Positions 51,124 to 63,093 of a stretch of DNA of 64,000 nucleotides are shown in pieces. A model generated the notes under the pieces. It saw nothing but the letters and a program-made list of their open reading frames with translations. It was not told where the DNA came from and searched no databases. A program made the position numbers and the translations under genes. The first letter of the stretch is position 1; every line of letters starts with the position of its first letter. The stretch spans positions 2,731,774-2,795,773 of the forward strand of contig NW_006281099.1 of NCBI RefSeq assembly GCF_000203795.2, read 5' to 3'. This DNA comes from Batrachochytrium dendrobatidis JAM81 (taxonomy: Eukaryota > Chytridiomycota > Chytridiomycetes > Rhizophydiales).

Positions 51124-52032
51124 ATGATGAATACAGTAAACACCGCTGGAACCAGAGGATCTACTAATACTCCATTGAACCCCATTAATCGTGCAGACCA
51201 TTCCAAGCGTATATCATGGTCAAAGCTTATGAAACACAAACTCAAGGCATTGTTTTCGCCTCGATACAGACGTCAGCAAGAGCTTAAAGCAGCAGTCGGA
51301 TCTCTGGTCATACATGAAAATCAACGAAACTTGATACAGAAAGCAAAGATCAGCCATCAACAGCCAGAGAATCATGCAAAACCAGATCTTGTCGAGTCAT
51401 CTGGATCGACACTGACTGGCGCGATAGATGGCGGCTCAGCTAGACTCGTGCATTCCAAATCGATTACTGCAGATACTCCAGAATCAGAAAAAGCATCAAT
51501 ATGTTTATCAACAGCAATAGAGGAATATGGCATAGATACTGCGTTTACTGATTCGCCATTGACTTTAGACACTGACATTACTATCCACGATGTGCTCGAA
51601 TGTGATTCGTCCAGTGCGCACTACTCGAGTGATGGACACCCTACACACAGTAGTGTTGCTAGTCTACACTTTAATGATAATGAGCAATCTTGTTTAAACA
51701 CCACTGTGTTGACTCCAATTGATCCTTTATTAACAGATCGCACTGAAATGACCATGGTGCAGCTAGGCACTACAACCAACAAGGCTGAATCTGTTCACGA
51801 TACAGCACATGTCCAAGCAAAGGAACATCAGGAACAAACTATTTACTCGGAGAAAGGATGTAACCACGTATCCAAAGAGTCGGTGTGGGAGTCTGAATCC
51901 ATATTTACTTTGTTATCTGTAGAAAGTGAGGATGATATTGATCTAGACTATTACACAGCTTGCTACCACCCAGATAAGCCATTGAGTACAGTTTTTGAAA
52001 CACATGATACCAAGACCATATGTTCGGAATAA
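51124..52032 (+). CDS. Hypothetical protein
   Basis: This is one uninterrupted frame of 302 residues. Residues 25-75 are basic (HSKRISWSKLMKHKLKALFS, PRYRRQQELKAAV) and could form an amphipathic helix or nucleic-acid/membrane contact. The rest is rich in Ser, Thr, Asp and His and looks disordered, with an acidic end (SVESEDDIDLDYYTA). No signal peptide or membrane segment is present. I do not recognise the family. The first two codons are both Met, so the start is 51124 or 51127. It lies 95 bp after a TIR element and 130 bp before the tryptophanyl-tRNA synthetase gene, on the same strand. Confidence 0.6.
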   Translation: MMNTVNTAGTRGSTNTPLNPINRADHSKRISWSKLMKHKLKALFSPRYRRQQELKAAVGSLVIHENQRNLIQKAKISHQQPENHAKPDLVESSGSTLTGAIDGGSARLVHSKSITADTPESEKASICLSTAIEEYGIDTAFTDSPLTLDTDITIHDVLECDSSSAHYSSDGHPTHSSVASLHFNDNEQSCLNTTVLTPIDPLLTDRTEMTMVQLGTTTNKAESVHDTAHVQAKEHQEQTIYSEKGCNHVSKESVWESESIFTLLSVESEDDIDLDYYTACYHPDKPLSTVFETHDTKTICSE

Positions 52033-52161
52033 ATTTGCAGATAATATGAGTGTGTATGTCTTGTAGTTTTTTCGATGGTTTTATAATATTCGAGATATGC
52101 AATCCGAGGCTTGTTTAAATCACATTTCTGATTAAAACCATTTCAAGCAAAAGAAATCGAG

Positions 52162-53650
52162 ATGCCAGTTTCGTTGATTAGATGTTCTAGAGAATCTGCA
52201 TTCGGAGCAATGATGCTGCGACAAAGTCTTTACAAGTCAATCGTATCGAATACTGCTCACAGATACTCTACAACGAGCCTTTCTTCAACACCCAAGCCTG
52301 TACAATTTCCAAGTTGTACGCTTTCTGGTATTCAGCCTACTGGCATTCCACATATTGGCAATTACATTGGTGCACTTCGAAACTGGGTTGATTTACAGAA
52401 CCAACTATCGGTTCCATCTAAAGATGCTCAATCGTCTGTGCTCGCATCTCCATCCACTCTCTACATGATTGCAGATATGCATGCATTGACTATTCCGCAA
52501 GATCCAGTCAAGCTCCGTGCCAATGTGCGAGATATGGTGTGTGTGCTATTGGCATGTGGGATCAAACCAGACGATAGCATCCTTTTTCGACAGAGCAGGG
52601 TTCCCCAGCATACAGAGTTGGGATGGCTGTTGTTTTGTCAGACTCCCGTGAGTTGGGTATCTCGCATGCACCAATGGAAAACAAAACTGCACTTGGTTCC
52701 TGCAGTCACTCAAGATCATACCATTTCTAAATCTGAAAACTCAACGAATGAATTGGATGTCGAAGACCATGACGATAGTTCATCCAATTTAAATGTTGGT
52801 CTTTTATCCTATCCGATTCTTCAAGCCGCTGACATTCTGTTGTATAGGTATTACTGACTGATGTGTGATCCATTTGCACTGCATTATCATGTTGATGCCA
52901 TCAGCTGCTGATTGTGATGATCATTTGAATTTTAGAGCAACCAAGGTTCCTGTGGGCGATGATCAGGCCCAACATTTAAACTTGACTAGTATGATTGCAC
53001 GCCGTTTCAACTCTTGCTACAACAAAAACGTATTTCCCATTCCCCAAAGCATAGTTTGTATGTCATGGTAGAGCCGAGTGGGTTGAAATCACTCTTGTAA
53101 AACATTCAAGTACCAAACAAAATACCTGTGCTAACACTATTTTAATCTGTTGTACTGGATAGCCTTTACTGGAAAGAGAATCATGTCACTGAAAACACCT
53201 ACATCAAAAATGTCCAAATCAGATCCTGTTGAGCAATCGCGTATTAATCTGGACGATAGTGCAGATCAGATTCGATCTAAAATTCGACGAGCCACAACTG
53301 ACTCGATACATGGTATTACATACGATCCTCAAACTCGGCCAGGAGTTGCCAATCTACTGCAAATATGGATGGCTCTTGAAACGTCAACTGGTATCCAATG
53401 GGAAAAGCTTGAAGAGGCTCAAATTATGGATGAACTAGCCAAGCATTTTGGATCTCTATCCAATGAAAAGTTCAAGATGATTATGACGGATGTGATTGTG
53501 GATCATATTTCACCTATACGCAATGAGATAATAAGGCTGAAAAAAGATCCGGCATATATTGATGGCGTTTTGGAAAAAGGCGAAGCTGCGGCAAGATTTC
53601 GGGCTGAAAAAACCATGCAAAACGTTCGCCGTACTATTGGATTGACTTGA
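52162..53650 (+). CDS. MSW1: Tryptophanyl-tRNA synthetase, mitochondrial
   Basis: Three exons (52162-52847, 52936-53057, 53163-53650) join in phase to give 431 residues. The enzyme charges tRNA-Trp. The class I signatures are present: HIGH-type GIPHIGNYIGALRNW near residue 65 and KMSKSDP in TSKMSKSDPVEQSRI. Other family blocks are LSYPILQAADILLYR, VPVGDDQAQHLNL and RPGVANLLQIW. The first 45 residues, with Arg/Ser/Thr and few acids (MPVSLIRCSRESAF ... HRYSTTSLSS), are a mitochondrial targeting peptide. A 25-residue Ser/Asp-rich insert (around residues 190-215) lies before LSYPILQ. The bacterial-type length and motifs separate it from the cytosolic WRS. Confidence 0.95.
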
Positions 53651-54286
53651 TATATATTTTGATTTCTTAAAAACACTCACAATTGTGCTCAATTTGTATT
53701 TGGTGGTTTATTGAAACACTGCTCGACTATTTAGATTATAGTAGACATCACAATTGTTGATACAGTATTTGCAATGATCAATGGTCTGCATGGATTTGTG
53801 TAATCAGTGTGCATGATCTTGGTCTGTAATGCATGACAGTTCATTCATCGTATATCAGCAATGATGTGAATATTCGTTCAGTTGATACAAAAACGGGCAC
53901 GGGAAAATATTAATAGACTAATGAGTAGAGAACATTGCTGTCCAGTAAATTATCATTTCATGAGATTGGCGGTTGATTATATATTCTTATTTAGTCATCC
54001 ATTTTACGTCAATACGGCGGTAATTCAACTTTGCAACAACTCGCCATTTCGATTGTCGAGATTAAACTTTCGATCCAAACCAAGAATCGTTTTAATCCAT
54101 TTCAATTGCATCTTCATACAAAGAGTTTGATCAACTTTACATTGCTTGCATCTCGCATATGATGTTTTGACATGACTCAACCCCATTTAATGTATTCAGC
54201 AAAATCCATGGGTTGAAAATAGCAAAACCTCAAAACTGTGTATACCCTGCTATGGATATGTAACAATAAGGCGATTCATTCAAAAA
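53651..54286. other. Convergent intergenic region with a partial TIR element
   Basis: About 640 bp lie between the stops of MSW1 and the phosphate transporter. The centre holds the right half of a TIR element. Nothing else is recognised. Confidence 0.45.
53875..54020. mobile_element. MITE-like element, right end only (copy 8, about 145 bp)
   Basis: The right end CCATTTTACGTCAATACGGCGG is followed by TA at 54021-54022. The preceding internal block, gtccagtaaattatcatttcatgagattggcggtt, is shared with copies 6 and 7. No left TIR is found, so this is a fragment and its left limit is approximate. Confidence 0.6.
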
Positions 54287-57200
54287 CTATCCAAACTCAA
54301 TCACAGTCATGATTGTATATCCAATACTCATAACAGAAAGCCATGCTATACCAGTAGAAAGAATACCAATTTGCAAAAAATCTACTACTCTAAGCCATGG
54401 AACACCAGTTGGGTCCTCCAGAGATATGGCATTCATATTGGGAAACGATGATACAGGCAGAGCCATTCCACCAGAGCAAAGCAAGGCTAAATCAGTCATT
54501 AGATTCAAAAATTAATTAAGCCATTGTTAAAAACAATTCGTCATCAAGCAGATTAAATTTAAACAGGGCTTGAAATTGATTCAATCAAATCAATACCGCA
54601 AGTACGTACCAGCAGCCATAACAAGTGTGCGAGGTCGAGGATCTGACAAGCTGGCACCAATCTGAGCCACTACAGGAAGAATGATAAGAGCACCTACGGT
54701 ATGACTAATGAAACTCGTGATAATTACCACAACACCTGTAAGCAAAGCAATGCTGTATAGCAAGGGGAGTTCTTCTAGATATGGTGAAAAGATATCTGTG
54801 ATAAAAGCAAGAAGTCCCGATGAATCAACCGCCTTGCCGAGAGCAATCCCACCCATAGCCAGCATAACAACTATAATTTAAAAACAAATCAGTACACTAT
54901 TTCCATTAATGAACGCAACACCAAAATTAAACCTAATCGACAAGACTTGATCTTACCTGACCACAACATGCTGTTCCAATCATCCTTGGTCAAAATACCG
55001 GTGCCATAGAATGCAACAATCGGAATAATAGCAATCACACCCATATCTCCTACAATCCCTTCAATGTTGCTCTCTGCACACCATAGTCCAATAGTAGCTA
55101 CCGTAACACACAGAATATAAATCTGGGTACACGACATCTTGCGCGATGAAAAATGTTCCTGTCCGTAAAGTTCAGGCGGCGCAGCACCTTCGTCAGGCTT
55201 GTATACAAGAAGTAGCAGAGCCCATATGCAAGTATCAATAACCAAGCAAATAGGAATGGCAATCGTAAACCACTGCAGCCACGATGGTGGTGGATTCATG
55301 TTTGCCATGGCAATGATGTTTTGTGGGGACGAGATGGGAGATGCCATACCACCAACATTGGCAGCCATGGCAATTCCCATGACAAGACAGCGAGCATAAC
55401 GGGATTTATGGGGTAAGTTCCTCAATATGGGAGATACAAGCGAAAAGCACAAAACAGGAGCAGCAACATTGGAGATCCACATACTGGAGAATGTGCTCAC
55501 AAACATATTTGCAAGCAAAACCCATTGAGGTTTAGATCCTGCACGGCCAAGAATAATAGCGGCTGCCTCTTTAGCAATGTTGTGCTTACTTAATGCACCG
55601 GCAAGTGAAAACCCACCAAGGAGAAGCATTATAACTGGACCAAACATATCTGAAAATATCTGTTTAGCAGCATCGTGTGCACTGAGTCGCTCGCCATTCT
55701 TGCGTTGCACACGAAGAACAACAACTAAAAGAGGTACCAAGATTGATGTAATGAAAAGTGGGAGTGCCTGAAAATACAATTAGACAACCATCAAGGCGGT
55801 GAGATGAATTGCAGTTGAATCACAAACATAGTTTATAAATCTAATGCAACAATTTCAAAAAGACAAACATATATAATATACCTCAAAGGCCCAAAGAATA
55901 GAGGCAAAGATTAGAATGGCAAAACACCCATTTTGCTCTGGAGTTGGTAAAACACGATACTGTATAATGCCTATCAGCACGGCTGTAGCCAGCAGAATCA
56001 CCAAAAAGTTGGCAGGAATCACATTGGGCAAGTACAGCGTGATTGTACCTATTTTAATTGGAACAAACTTGGAAAGTCCAAGAGCATCTCCCGTCATAGC
56101 GTTTGGACGCAGCCCAATAGTCTCCCTCCTTCGCTCCTGTTCAATCATATCGCGCCAAATGGTATTGCGCTCCCATACAATATGATCGCGCAAATGGCTT
56201 TTAAGCTCTGTCAGAGCCAATCCAGCCTTGCCATCCGTGGCAATACGAGCATAGATTCCAATGACTCGATCAATGATTTTAGCAAGGGCTTCCTTGGTGC
56301 GATTGAGAAAAGGATAAGAGAGCTCTACCTTGGCCATATAGGAATGCTTTAGTTTTGCACCAACAACTTTTTCGTACTTTTTAAGGACTTTACTGAATCC
56401 AGTCTCATGAATATCGACATAGTCGCGCAGCTCGCACAAAACAACAAAGAGCCCAATAACACGCTTTTGGAATCGCTGGCGGTGATTGCGCAGACCTTTG
56501 GACGACCAGATTAGAAAAGTGAGGTATCCTGGACGAGATGCATCTGGAGTCATTCCAATGGCATCATCAAAGTTTTCAGAATATACACGACGACGATCCG
56601 TAGCATTTGGACTCACGGATGATTGTAGTGAAATGTTTGGATTGGATGAATGGAGAATAGGCCCTATTGTAGTTGCTCGCTTTATAAGTGATGGTTTGGA
56701 TTGAGAAAGATCTTCCATCATGGATTCCGAGGCAGACGATGTTGGAGATGTCTTTGTCGCATCTACAGTGGATCCCAGAAACGCCATTGTTGTCGTTGCG
56801 CTAGCAGCAGAGGGATTCGATCCACAGGCAATTGAATAACTCAAAGGTTCCTCGCGCACACTTTCAAGCCCAACTTGAGGTGGAGGCAAAGCTGGAGACA
56901 TGAGATGCAGACTAGGAACCTGTGAGCTATCAAAGGCATCGGAAAGTCCAACAAGATAGCTTTCTTCGTATTTTTCAACACTTCTAATCTCATTGATAAG
57001 TGCCTGAACATCTGCCAGCAAATCAAGCTCTTTTTCAGTGTAAAAGTTTTTAATCTTGTCCAACTCCTCATCCAAAGCACGCTCAAAAAAGTCGTTGGCA
57101 TCTTGCAAAGAAAGCTTTCCGACTGCCGTAACAGACTCCATTCCGGCGGGAAGCAAAGGCGTTTGTTCTGATGGCGCTTCATCGCGAATGCTATCAGCTT

Positions 57201-57478
57201 GAGGGGTTTCCAGACTAGCGCCTTGATAGATATGAGCTGGTGGCAAAGTGCCATTTTCAAGATCATGGTGATCAACAGGAAGCTGATCAAGTCCAAGAGT
57301 AGCCTTTTCTATCGCATAGATTAGTTTTTTGAGATGAGAGTAGGCACTAATCAAACAAGCACAATGGATGAGTACAGTATGCAAAGTTTCAAATATCAAA
57401 ATGTGTCGGATCAAGTCGGTCAAGACATGCTACAGCAACTGTTCAGCCCATTCCGACTCGAGCAGCGTATCTGCATTG
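54287..57478 (-). CDS. SPX-domain phosphate transporter (PHO87/PHO90/PHO91 type, SLC13 fold)
   Basis: Minus-strand exons are present: 57478-57434 (NADTLLESEWAEQLL), 57346 leftward to about 55880, then three more ending at TAG/CTA 54287-54289. The SPX domain shows AYSHLKKLIYAIEKATLG, DEELDKIKNFYTEKELDLL and TGFSKVLKKYEKVVGAKLK; the family uses it to sense inositol pyrophosphates. After a Ser-rich spacer comes a long SLC13 transporter with about 12 membrane segments. They include GPVIMLLLGGFSLAGALSKH, NVGGMASPISSPQNIIAM (the SxSxP-like motif), IAIPICLVIDTCIW and SGGMALPVSSFPNMNAIS. The first exon with the start (normally MKFSHS-like) was not found, so a few N-terminal residues are missing. Pho91-type members move phosphate across vacuolar membranes, Pho87/90 across the plasma membrane; I cannot tell which. 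Confidence 0.88.
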
Positions 57479-59876
57479 CTATTTTATTCGTCTTGGTTGA
57501 ACTAAATAAAAATCGGTAGATTGACAAGCTGAATACAAGCTGCTGATTCAACACAACGGCTTGCAATGCAGCCCCAAAATATAATATGGCCAGGGAAAAC
57601 AGCTATTCTACTAGACTGAATACTAGAACAAAGCATTGGTATGGCAAACAGTTGCCTTGAAAGCCAGTTGGCTATTGCCAATTCAGGATGCAATATTTAT
57701 ATTTGCATCAATTCCAATCCGAGCCATTCAGCAGTCTTTCGATCTCCTGAACACAGACATCTGCATTTTGAAGATGGAAATAATAGATGGGCAGCGTAGG
57801 TTTAAACATTGGCAAGGAATCAATGTTCATCTTACAGATAATGCTCCCGCCATTCAGGCGAAGCATTCAGCGTAATGGAATGCGAGAATTTCATACTCGA
57901 AGAAAGCTCGAATATGAGAATTTACAGCTGGTGATAACAAGGACAAGAGCGGAGAGGAATGAAAAATTGTCAGTAACCATCAGTGTGTATCATGTGTTTG
58001 GGAAGCATTCAATCCATTCAACCACGCTTTCAGGCTTGTTTTTTGTTTGAGCGCCAGTTTGCAGCACGCCGCTTGCCAACTGAATGCTAATTATGGTGTA
58101 ACGATGGCGACGCTGCTGTGGAAGCGAACAACTTATTGAGTGAATTGAGAAATAGACAATCTCGAAACAATTCATCATGCCATGTGTCGAAAAGATCATG
58201 CTCTGGCAAGTAAACATCATTAGCGTTCAGATGTTGATGGATGCCATGTACGCTTGACTGCAGCACTGCATTATGCACGAGTTTGTATGTGAAGCCTTTC
58301 ATCTTTCAGACGAACAACGGAGACTGACCGGCGTGTATTGGATTGACAGGCTTGGCAAAAAGCGTGGCTGTAATCACCATCCATTCCCGAATTGATATCC
58401 ATCTTTTTTAATGGCCAAGTAATCCTGCAAGCGTGGAGTATCATCTGACAAGCAATCTACATGCGTATCGTTTGACATGGTTTGATGCCATTCGAGCACT
58501 ATTATACCAGTCAAATGATAGTGGCTAGAGATGAGTATGTCACTCGTAGATGTTGAAATAAACGATAACTCGAGCCAAAAGTGTTTGACAGCGTTTGTCG
58601 CTTGCATACGTGGTAAATGGCTGTTTGCGCTTTTGAAGCATGTGCACCGAGCAGCTAAAGGTAAACCGGTTGCTCAAATACCTGCCATGCAGTACGTTAT
58701 ATATATCAACAAGTCGCTTGAGCATATGGAGATGGATCGTGTTGCTGCAGTCATGTTGATCCAGGCCGAATCAACACATTTTATGTGAAATGCTTTACAA
58801 TTGATTGACTGCACAATATAGTGAACAATGGATGCTCCAATATGTTTATTCCGCTCAATCAACAGCAGTTGGACAACCTATTTTTCATCTCTTTTGATGG
58901 TTGCAGCATCCATAGCAAATGTAAATCTAGAGTGTTGTGAAAACAGGGAGATATTTACTGGAATCGATTTTGGTATCACTACCAAGGAAAAGGCTTCTGC
59001 AAAACGAAACACTCAGTCGCAACCAGCAGAACCGTTACGTCATGGAATTGCTGGATTAGCTGGAATATTTGACCGAGTTGCATCGCCATCGCTCAATAGT
59101 AGTCAACCGCAAGCCTTTCGTGCTTATTTCGCTACATGACACAAAACAATCGACTGGAAACAATAGTCATTTCAATACGTCGAGCGCTTGCAGAAGAACA
59201 AAGGATTCATCAAACTTTCAAAGGGTTTTGGATTGTACCTCGCCATGTGTATGCGCAACCAAACAGTACGGAACCAAAGCCCGTAAAGTTTAAATACTAC
59301 TCATTATACAATCGCCTCTGGTGTCGAAACAAGAACAGTTGCCACAATTCCTGTCACGTACATACTGGTTGTGGTCATCACGACAAGAGCGAGCTGATGG
59401 TTTTACTGACGTTTACGCGCTGAACATCTCGCCTAAAGAACCCCAAAACGCAAACCTGTACTTTCCAGATTCTCTCGTCAACCTCCAAACCCATGTGTGC
59501 ATAGGCGGTGGTGAGCATTACAAAATAAACAAATCCCATCACACAGGTGCGGTTGAATGAAGTTGACGCGAGATGCCATACACGGTACACGACTGGTGGT
59601 TGCTGACACTTTCCCCTCCATTCTCATCCCCATTGTCGCTAGTTGTAAACCTAATGATAAATATTGATAGTTCATTTATCGTATTACTATGAAAAAGATA
59701 TGATAAGCCAGCAAAAGTATGGGTAGGAATAAGAATATATCTACAAAAATAGTATTGCTTGATTATTCACATCGCCATATTTGGCTAAACCCTGGATGGT
59801 GGTCTTGAGTGATAAAAGGGTAAATAATCAAAGTTCACTCGAGGTAGTGCTTTTGTTTGTGCATCTACATAATGGA
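57479..59876. other. Unassigned 2.4-kb region, possible decayed or unrecognised gene(s)
   Basis: No gene model could be built here. The DNA looks more coding-like than the other gaps, with richer G+C and fewer A/T runs. Moderately long open frames occur on both strands: 58531-58788 and 58828-59139 on the plus strand, 59136-59423 on the plus strand, and 58374-58607 on the minus strand. Short clean stretches (such as GIDFGITTKEKASAKR and LEYENLQLVITRTRAERNEK) do not join into a domain I know. It may contain a multi-exon gene, the phosphate transporter's first exon, or a pseudogene. No element ends are seen. Confidence 0.35.
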
Positions 59877-62045
59877 CTAATTGGATATATTTCCGAGCAA
59901 GTCAGCAATTGAAGAAGGACATGCAATCGAAAATGTGCCAGAACTGGTAGGATGGTATCCAGTCCAAGAGACCAATCTCAAGTAAAGTGTCACACTATAT
60001 GACATTCTCAGAGGAGCACGACTTTTACAGCTTTCCATCAGCAAGGAAAGAGCCGGGTCTGTCGAAGGGTCGACCGGTGCTGACGTGGAATACGTAAGTC
60101 GGTACGGCTAATTATTATACACAAAAGTAAGATAAGCCGAGTTGACGCATGATTTGAAAATAGAATGCCAACTTACCACAACAATGATAGTTTCTGCATT
60201 TTTCCTGATATTGACATGTTCAAGGGTACTGTCAGCATGAATGTTTGGAAGTGTCGTGTCTGCCTTGGATAGCAAAATAGACTAGATTGTATTATAGGAT
60301 TGAAGCATGTCAAAATTAAAGATTGAACGCATCAAGCGTAAAACAAGACCCATTCTAAAAACAGGTAGTCAGATATATAGCAACACCATCTAGTACTTTA
60401 CATTAAAAACAACAGTATCCAGCAGAATATCGATTTTGTTGGTTGAAATTGCCGAAACATTGGTTGCAAATGGAAACGAGAAGCTATATGGATTACTGGC
60501 AGAAGCAGATTTAAGACCATTTGTAATGCCGGCGGTGGAGATATCACCAGAAGAGACTTGCAAGCCAGTAGACCCAATAGGGATGTAAGGATCGGACATA
60601 TTGACTGTTGGGATTTTCGGCCATAGGAAGAAGATGGTTAATCCCAAAGCAATAAGGACAATGAAACAGCAGCAAAAGCAACTGACGCAACAAGAATAGG
60701 TGCGGAAGCAGCAGCATATTCTCTGTTTAGGCTGTTTTGTATCGAATGGAGGATATGGGTCGAGCTTAGAAGGGTTCTGGTTAGATGACTGATTGTCCAG
60801 AGTGACGACTACTGGATCAGATTGATAAGGTACATTCTGAGTGCTGGCACGCATAGTACCTTGTTCCTGCTGGTAGGGTTGTTGGGATTGTCGATTATTT
60901 CCAGCCAAACCAGGAGTGCTTGAATAAGCTGATTCTTGAAGTTGAGGATCAAGCACAGGCTGTTGTCCAAGTTGTTGTCCATACTGTTGTCCATATTGCT
61001 GTCCAGACTGCTGTCCAGACTGTTGTTCAGACTCCTGCATTGGTTGAAGTTGGTACTGAGTATAATAAGGATCGGTAGGATGTACGGCCGCCTGAGATGG
61101 ATGCTGCCGAGTGGGATTGTACAAATTGGTTTGAGACGGCTGAGGTTGAGTTATATTTTCCAAAGTATCAGACGAGCGTGGGTAAGTAGCAACAGACATG
61201 GATGAGTGTGGGTAAGTAGCAGCAGACATGGATATTTGCTGAACTGATTTGTTGAGGGTTGATGTCGAAAGCGGTTGAAAGTTTGGATGGTAGGAAGTGG
61301 ATGTCATTGGATTGTACGAGTGACGAGACATGTAGCCCTTGCTTGAGACTGCTTTTAATGATGGATGGGATCTGGACACTGAGGATTGTGAATAGTGTTT
61401 CCTACTCTGAGTTGACGGACATTCCAATGGAAGTGCACGAGTGTTGCCACAATTCAGCCACGATTCAGAAGGCAAAGTGTCCTGAGCCCAAAGGTCGGAG
61501 TTGATTCCATGACTGCTTGAATGAAAGCCATGTGGATTACTCATCCATACTCTATCATTCTGATACTCACTCTCCTGTACTTGGAGCTGATTGAGTTGTG
61601 GTACAGACTGAGAATACATGTGTTGGTATGGATCCTGGTGCACCAAGCCTGGTTGGTAGCTGTCTTGTACTGCATATGGCTGGTGGGGTTGGAAATAGGG
61701 AAATAGATAGGGATAGTGTGATGTTTGTGGTACAGGATAAGGATAGTACTGTTGCTGGTCCTGATAGTACTGCGGTTTGAATGGATAGGCCGATACTTGC
61801 TGCATAGCGAGCTGTGAATGATACTGGTCTGTTGGCTTCATTATGGATTGTTGCAACGCAATGTTGGTCTGATCCAGTTCTAGGGCTTGATTTGGTGGAT
61901 GATCCTGCGACATGTCCTGTAGCTGGTCATTACCACTCATGAAATGAGCAACACTTTGAGTATCGAGATGCGAGTCAGTACTGGGTTGTGTATTCTTATT
62001 TAGTGAACCCAAGGTCGCTTGAATGGGTTTAGACTCTTGTTGCAT
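59877..62045 (-). CDS. Membrane protein with Q/Y-rich cytosolic region, Cys cluster and probable LEA-2-like lumenal domain
   Basis: Three minus-strand exons (62045-60402, 60281-60177, 60107-59877) join in phase 0 to give 659 residues. The first 430 residues are rich in Gln, Tyr, Pro and Ser, with repeats such as QYGQQYGQQLGQQ and tandem MSAATYPHSSMSVATYPRSS. A cysteine cluster (ICCCFRTYSCCVSCFCCC) precedes one membrane helix (FIVLIALGLTIFFLWPKIPT). The Cys residues are likely palmitoylated. The lumenal or outer part is about 190 residues (VNMSDPYIPIG, NKIDILLDTVVFN, LEHVNIRKNAETIIVV, DPALSLLMESCKSR) and ends in ADLLGNISN. This layout matches fungal LEA14/LEA-2-type membrane proteins; function is unknown. 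Confidence 0.78.
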
Positions 62046-63093
62046 AATGAAAGTATGTGCAAATAACTACTGCTCTGGATATCGCTGATGATGCTTTCAG
62101 AGTAATAAACTGATGGGATTGCTATGATAAAAGACTATCTACAATTGTATTCACAAAATGAGATACTTGTATTTATCTGAGTGTTTGTTTCTATTTGCTT
62201 TGGAACAAGCAATGGTTGGATACTCGTTGCGATTCCTACACATCAACTCTTGCTTTTCCAACTAACATTTTCAGTTCAATAAACACAATGCTCATCATAC
62301 GATGCTCAAACTATTATAGCTTTGAGCGTGTTCTTCACTTTTGGCATAGCCATAAACTGTATGATTGCCAGATTCACTTTAATTCAGATATCAAACTTGT
62401 CTTTAATACAACACTAAACTCACCTTTGTATTCTAATCTTGCATTCGTGTTCTAATTGAATACAATTATACATGCCAATCACTAGAAGATCAGTCAACTA
62501 AAGAGCACAATCCTGTCCAGTAAGATTGATACCAATCATTCCACAAAACTAGTTGCTCATACAATTTAGTATTCTACACGAATATGGCAGTAACAGTTTG
62601 ATTACTGTCACTGTCTGGCCCCAGAGTGATGTTTGCCTCGAGTCTAGAAACTTTGTGAATGAAACCCCTCGTCAGTATTGAATGTTGGAGCTTACAATGT
62701 CTTGAAGCTAAAATACCAAACATTATGCTTGCAGTTCGATCCCTGCAATCCTTTGTTGATTTAAAGTACAACTGCTCAATATTCTGCCATTCATTATCTA
62801 TTCAGCCAAACATGCATGCTTGAGTTGTAAAAGATCAACTGTCGAGATCTTGGTCTTTACCAACGTGGCAAGCAGACCATCCAATTGTAGGTCGTGTTAA
62901 AGAACCATCACTACAGTATTAATAGAATGGTCTTGCTTGATGGCATTGCGTCAAACTGGTCGACTTGTTGGCTTTAGCGGCTTGACTGCAAAATAGGCGA
63001 TTCTGACCACAGTCCCCATATTTCAAGCAAGACCTCGAAAATGCAAATTGATATTACCAATGTTTTTGGCAAAACATTCACACTCTAATAAAC
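62046..63093. other. Intergenic region with one TIR element
   Basis: 1.05 kb lie upstream of two divergent genes. Copy 9 of the TIR family occupies 62152-62590. The remainder (62591-63093) contains no gene that I can support. Confidence 0.45.
62152..62590. mobile_element. MITE-like TIR element, copy 9 (439 bp)
   Basis: The left end CAATTGTATTCACAAAATGA and the right end CTACACGAATATGGCAG are diverged, but both have a flanking TA (62150-62151, 62591-62592). The interior aligns by eye with copies 5-7 (tttgctttggaacaagcaatgg, cttttggcatagccataaac, gtatgattgccagattca). It begins 107 bp from the start codon of the Q/Y-rich membrane protein, in its likely promoter. Confidence 0.72.

Noticed and set aside
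62735..62765. tRNA T-arm-like sequence with TTCGATCC flanked by complementary TTGCAG/CTGCAA
   Set aside because: No D-arm, anticodon arm or acceptor stem is seen at the right distance on either side.
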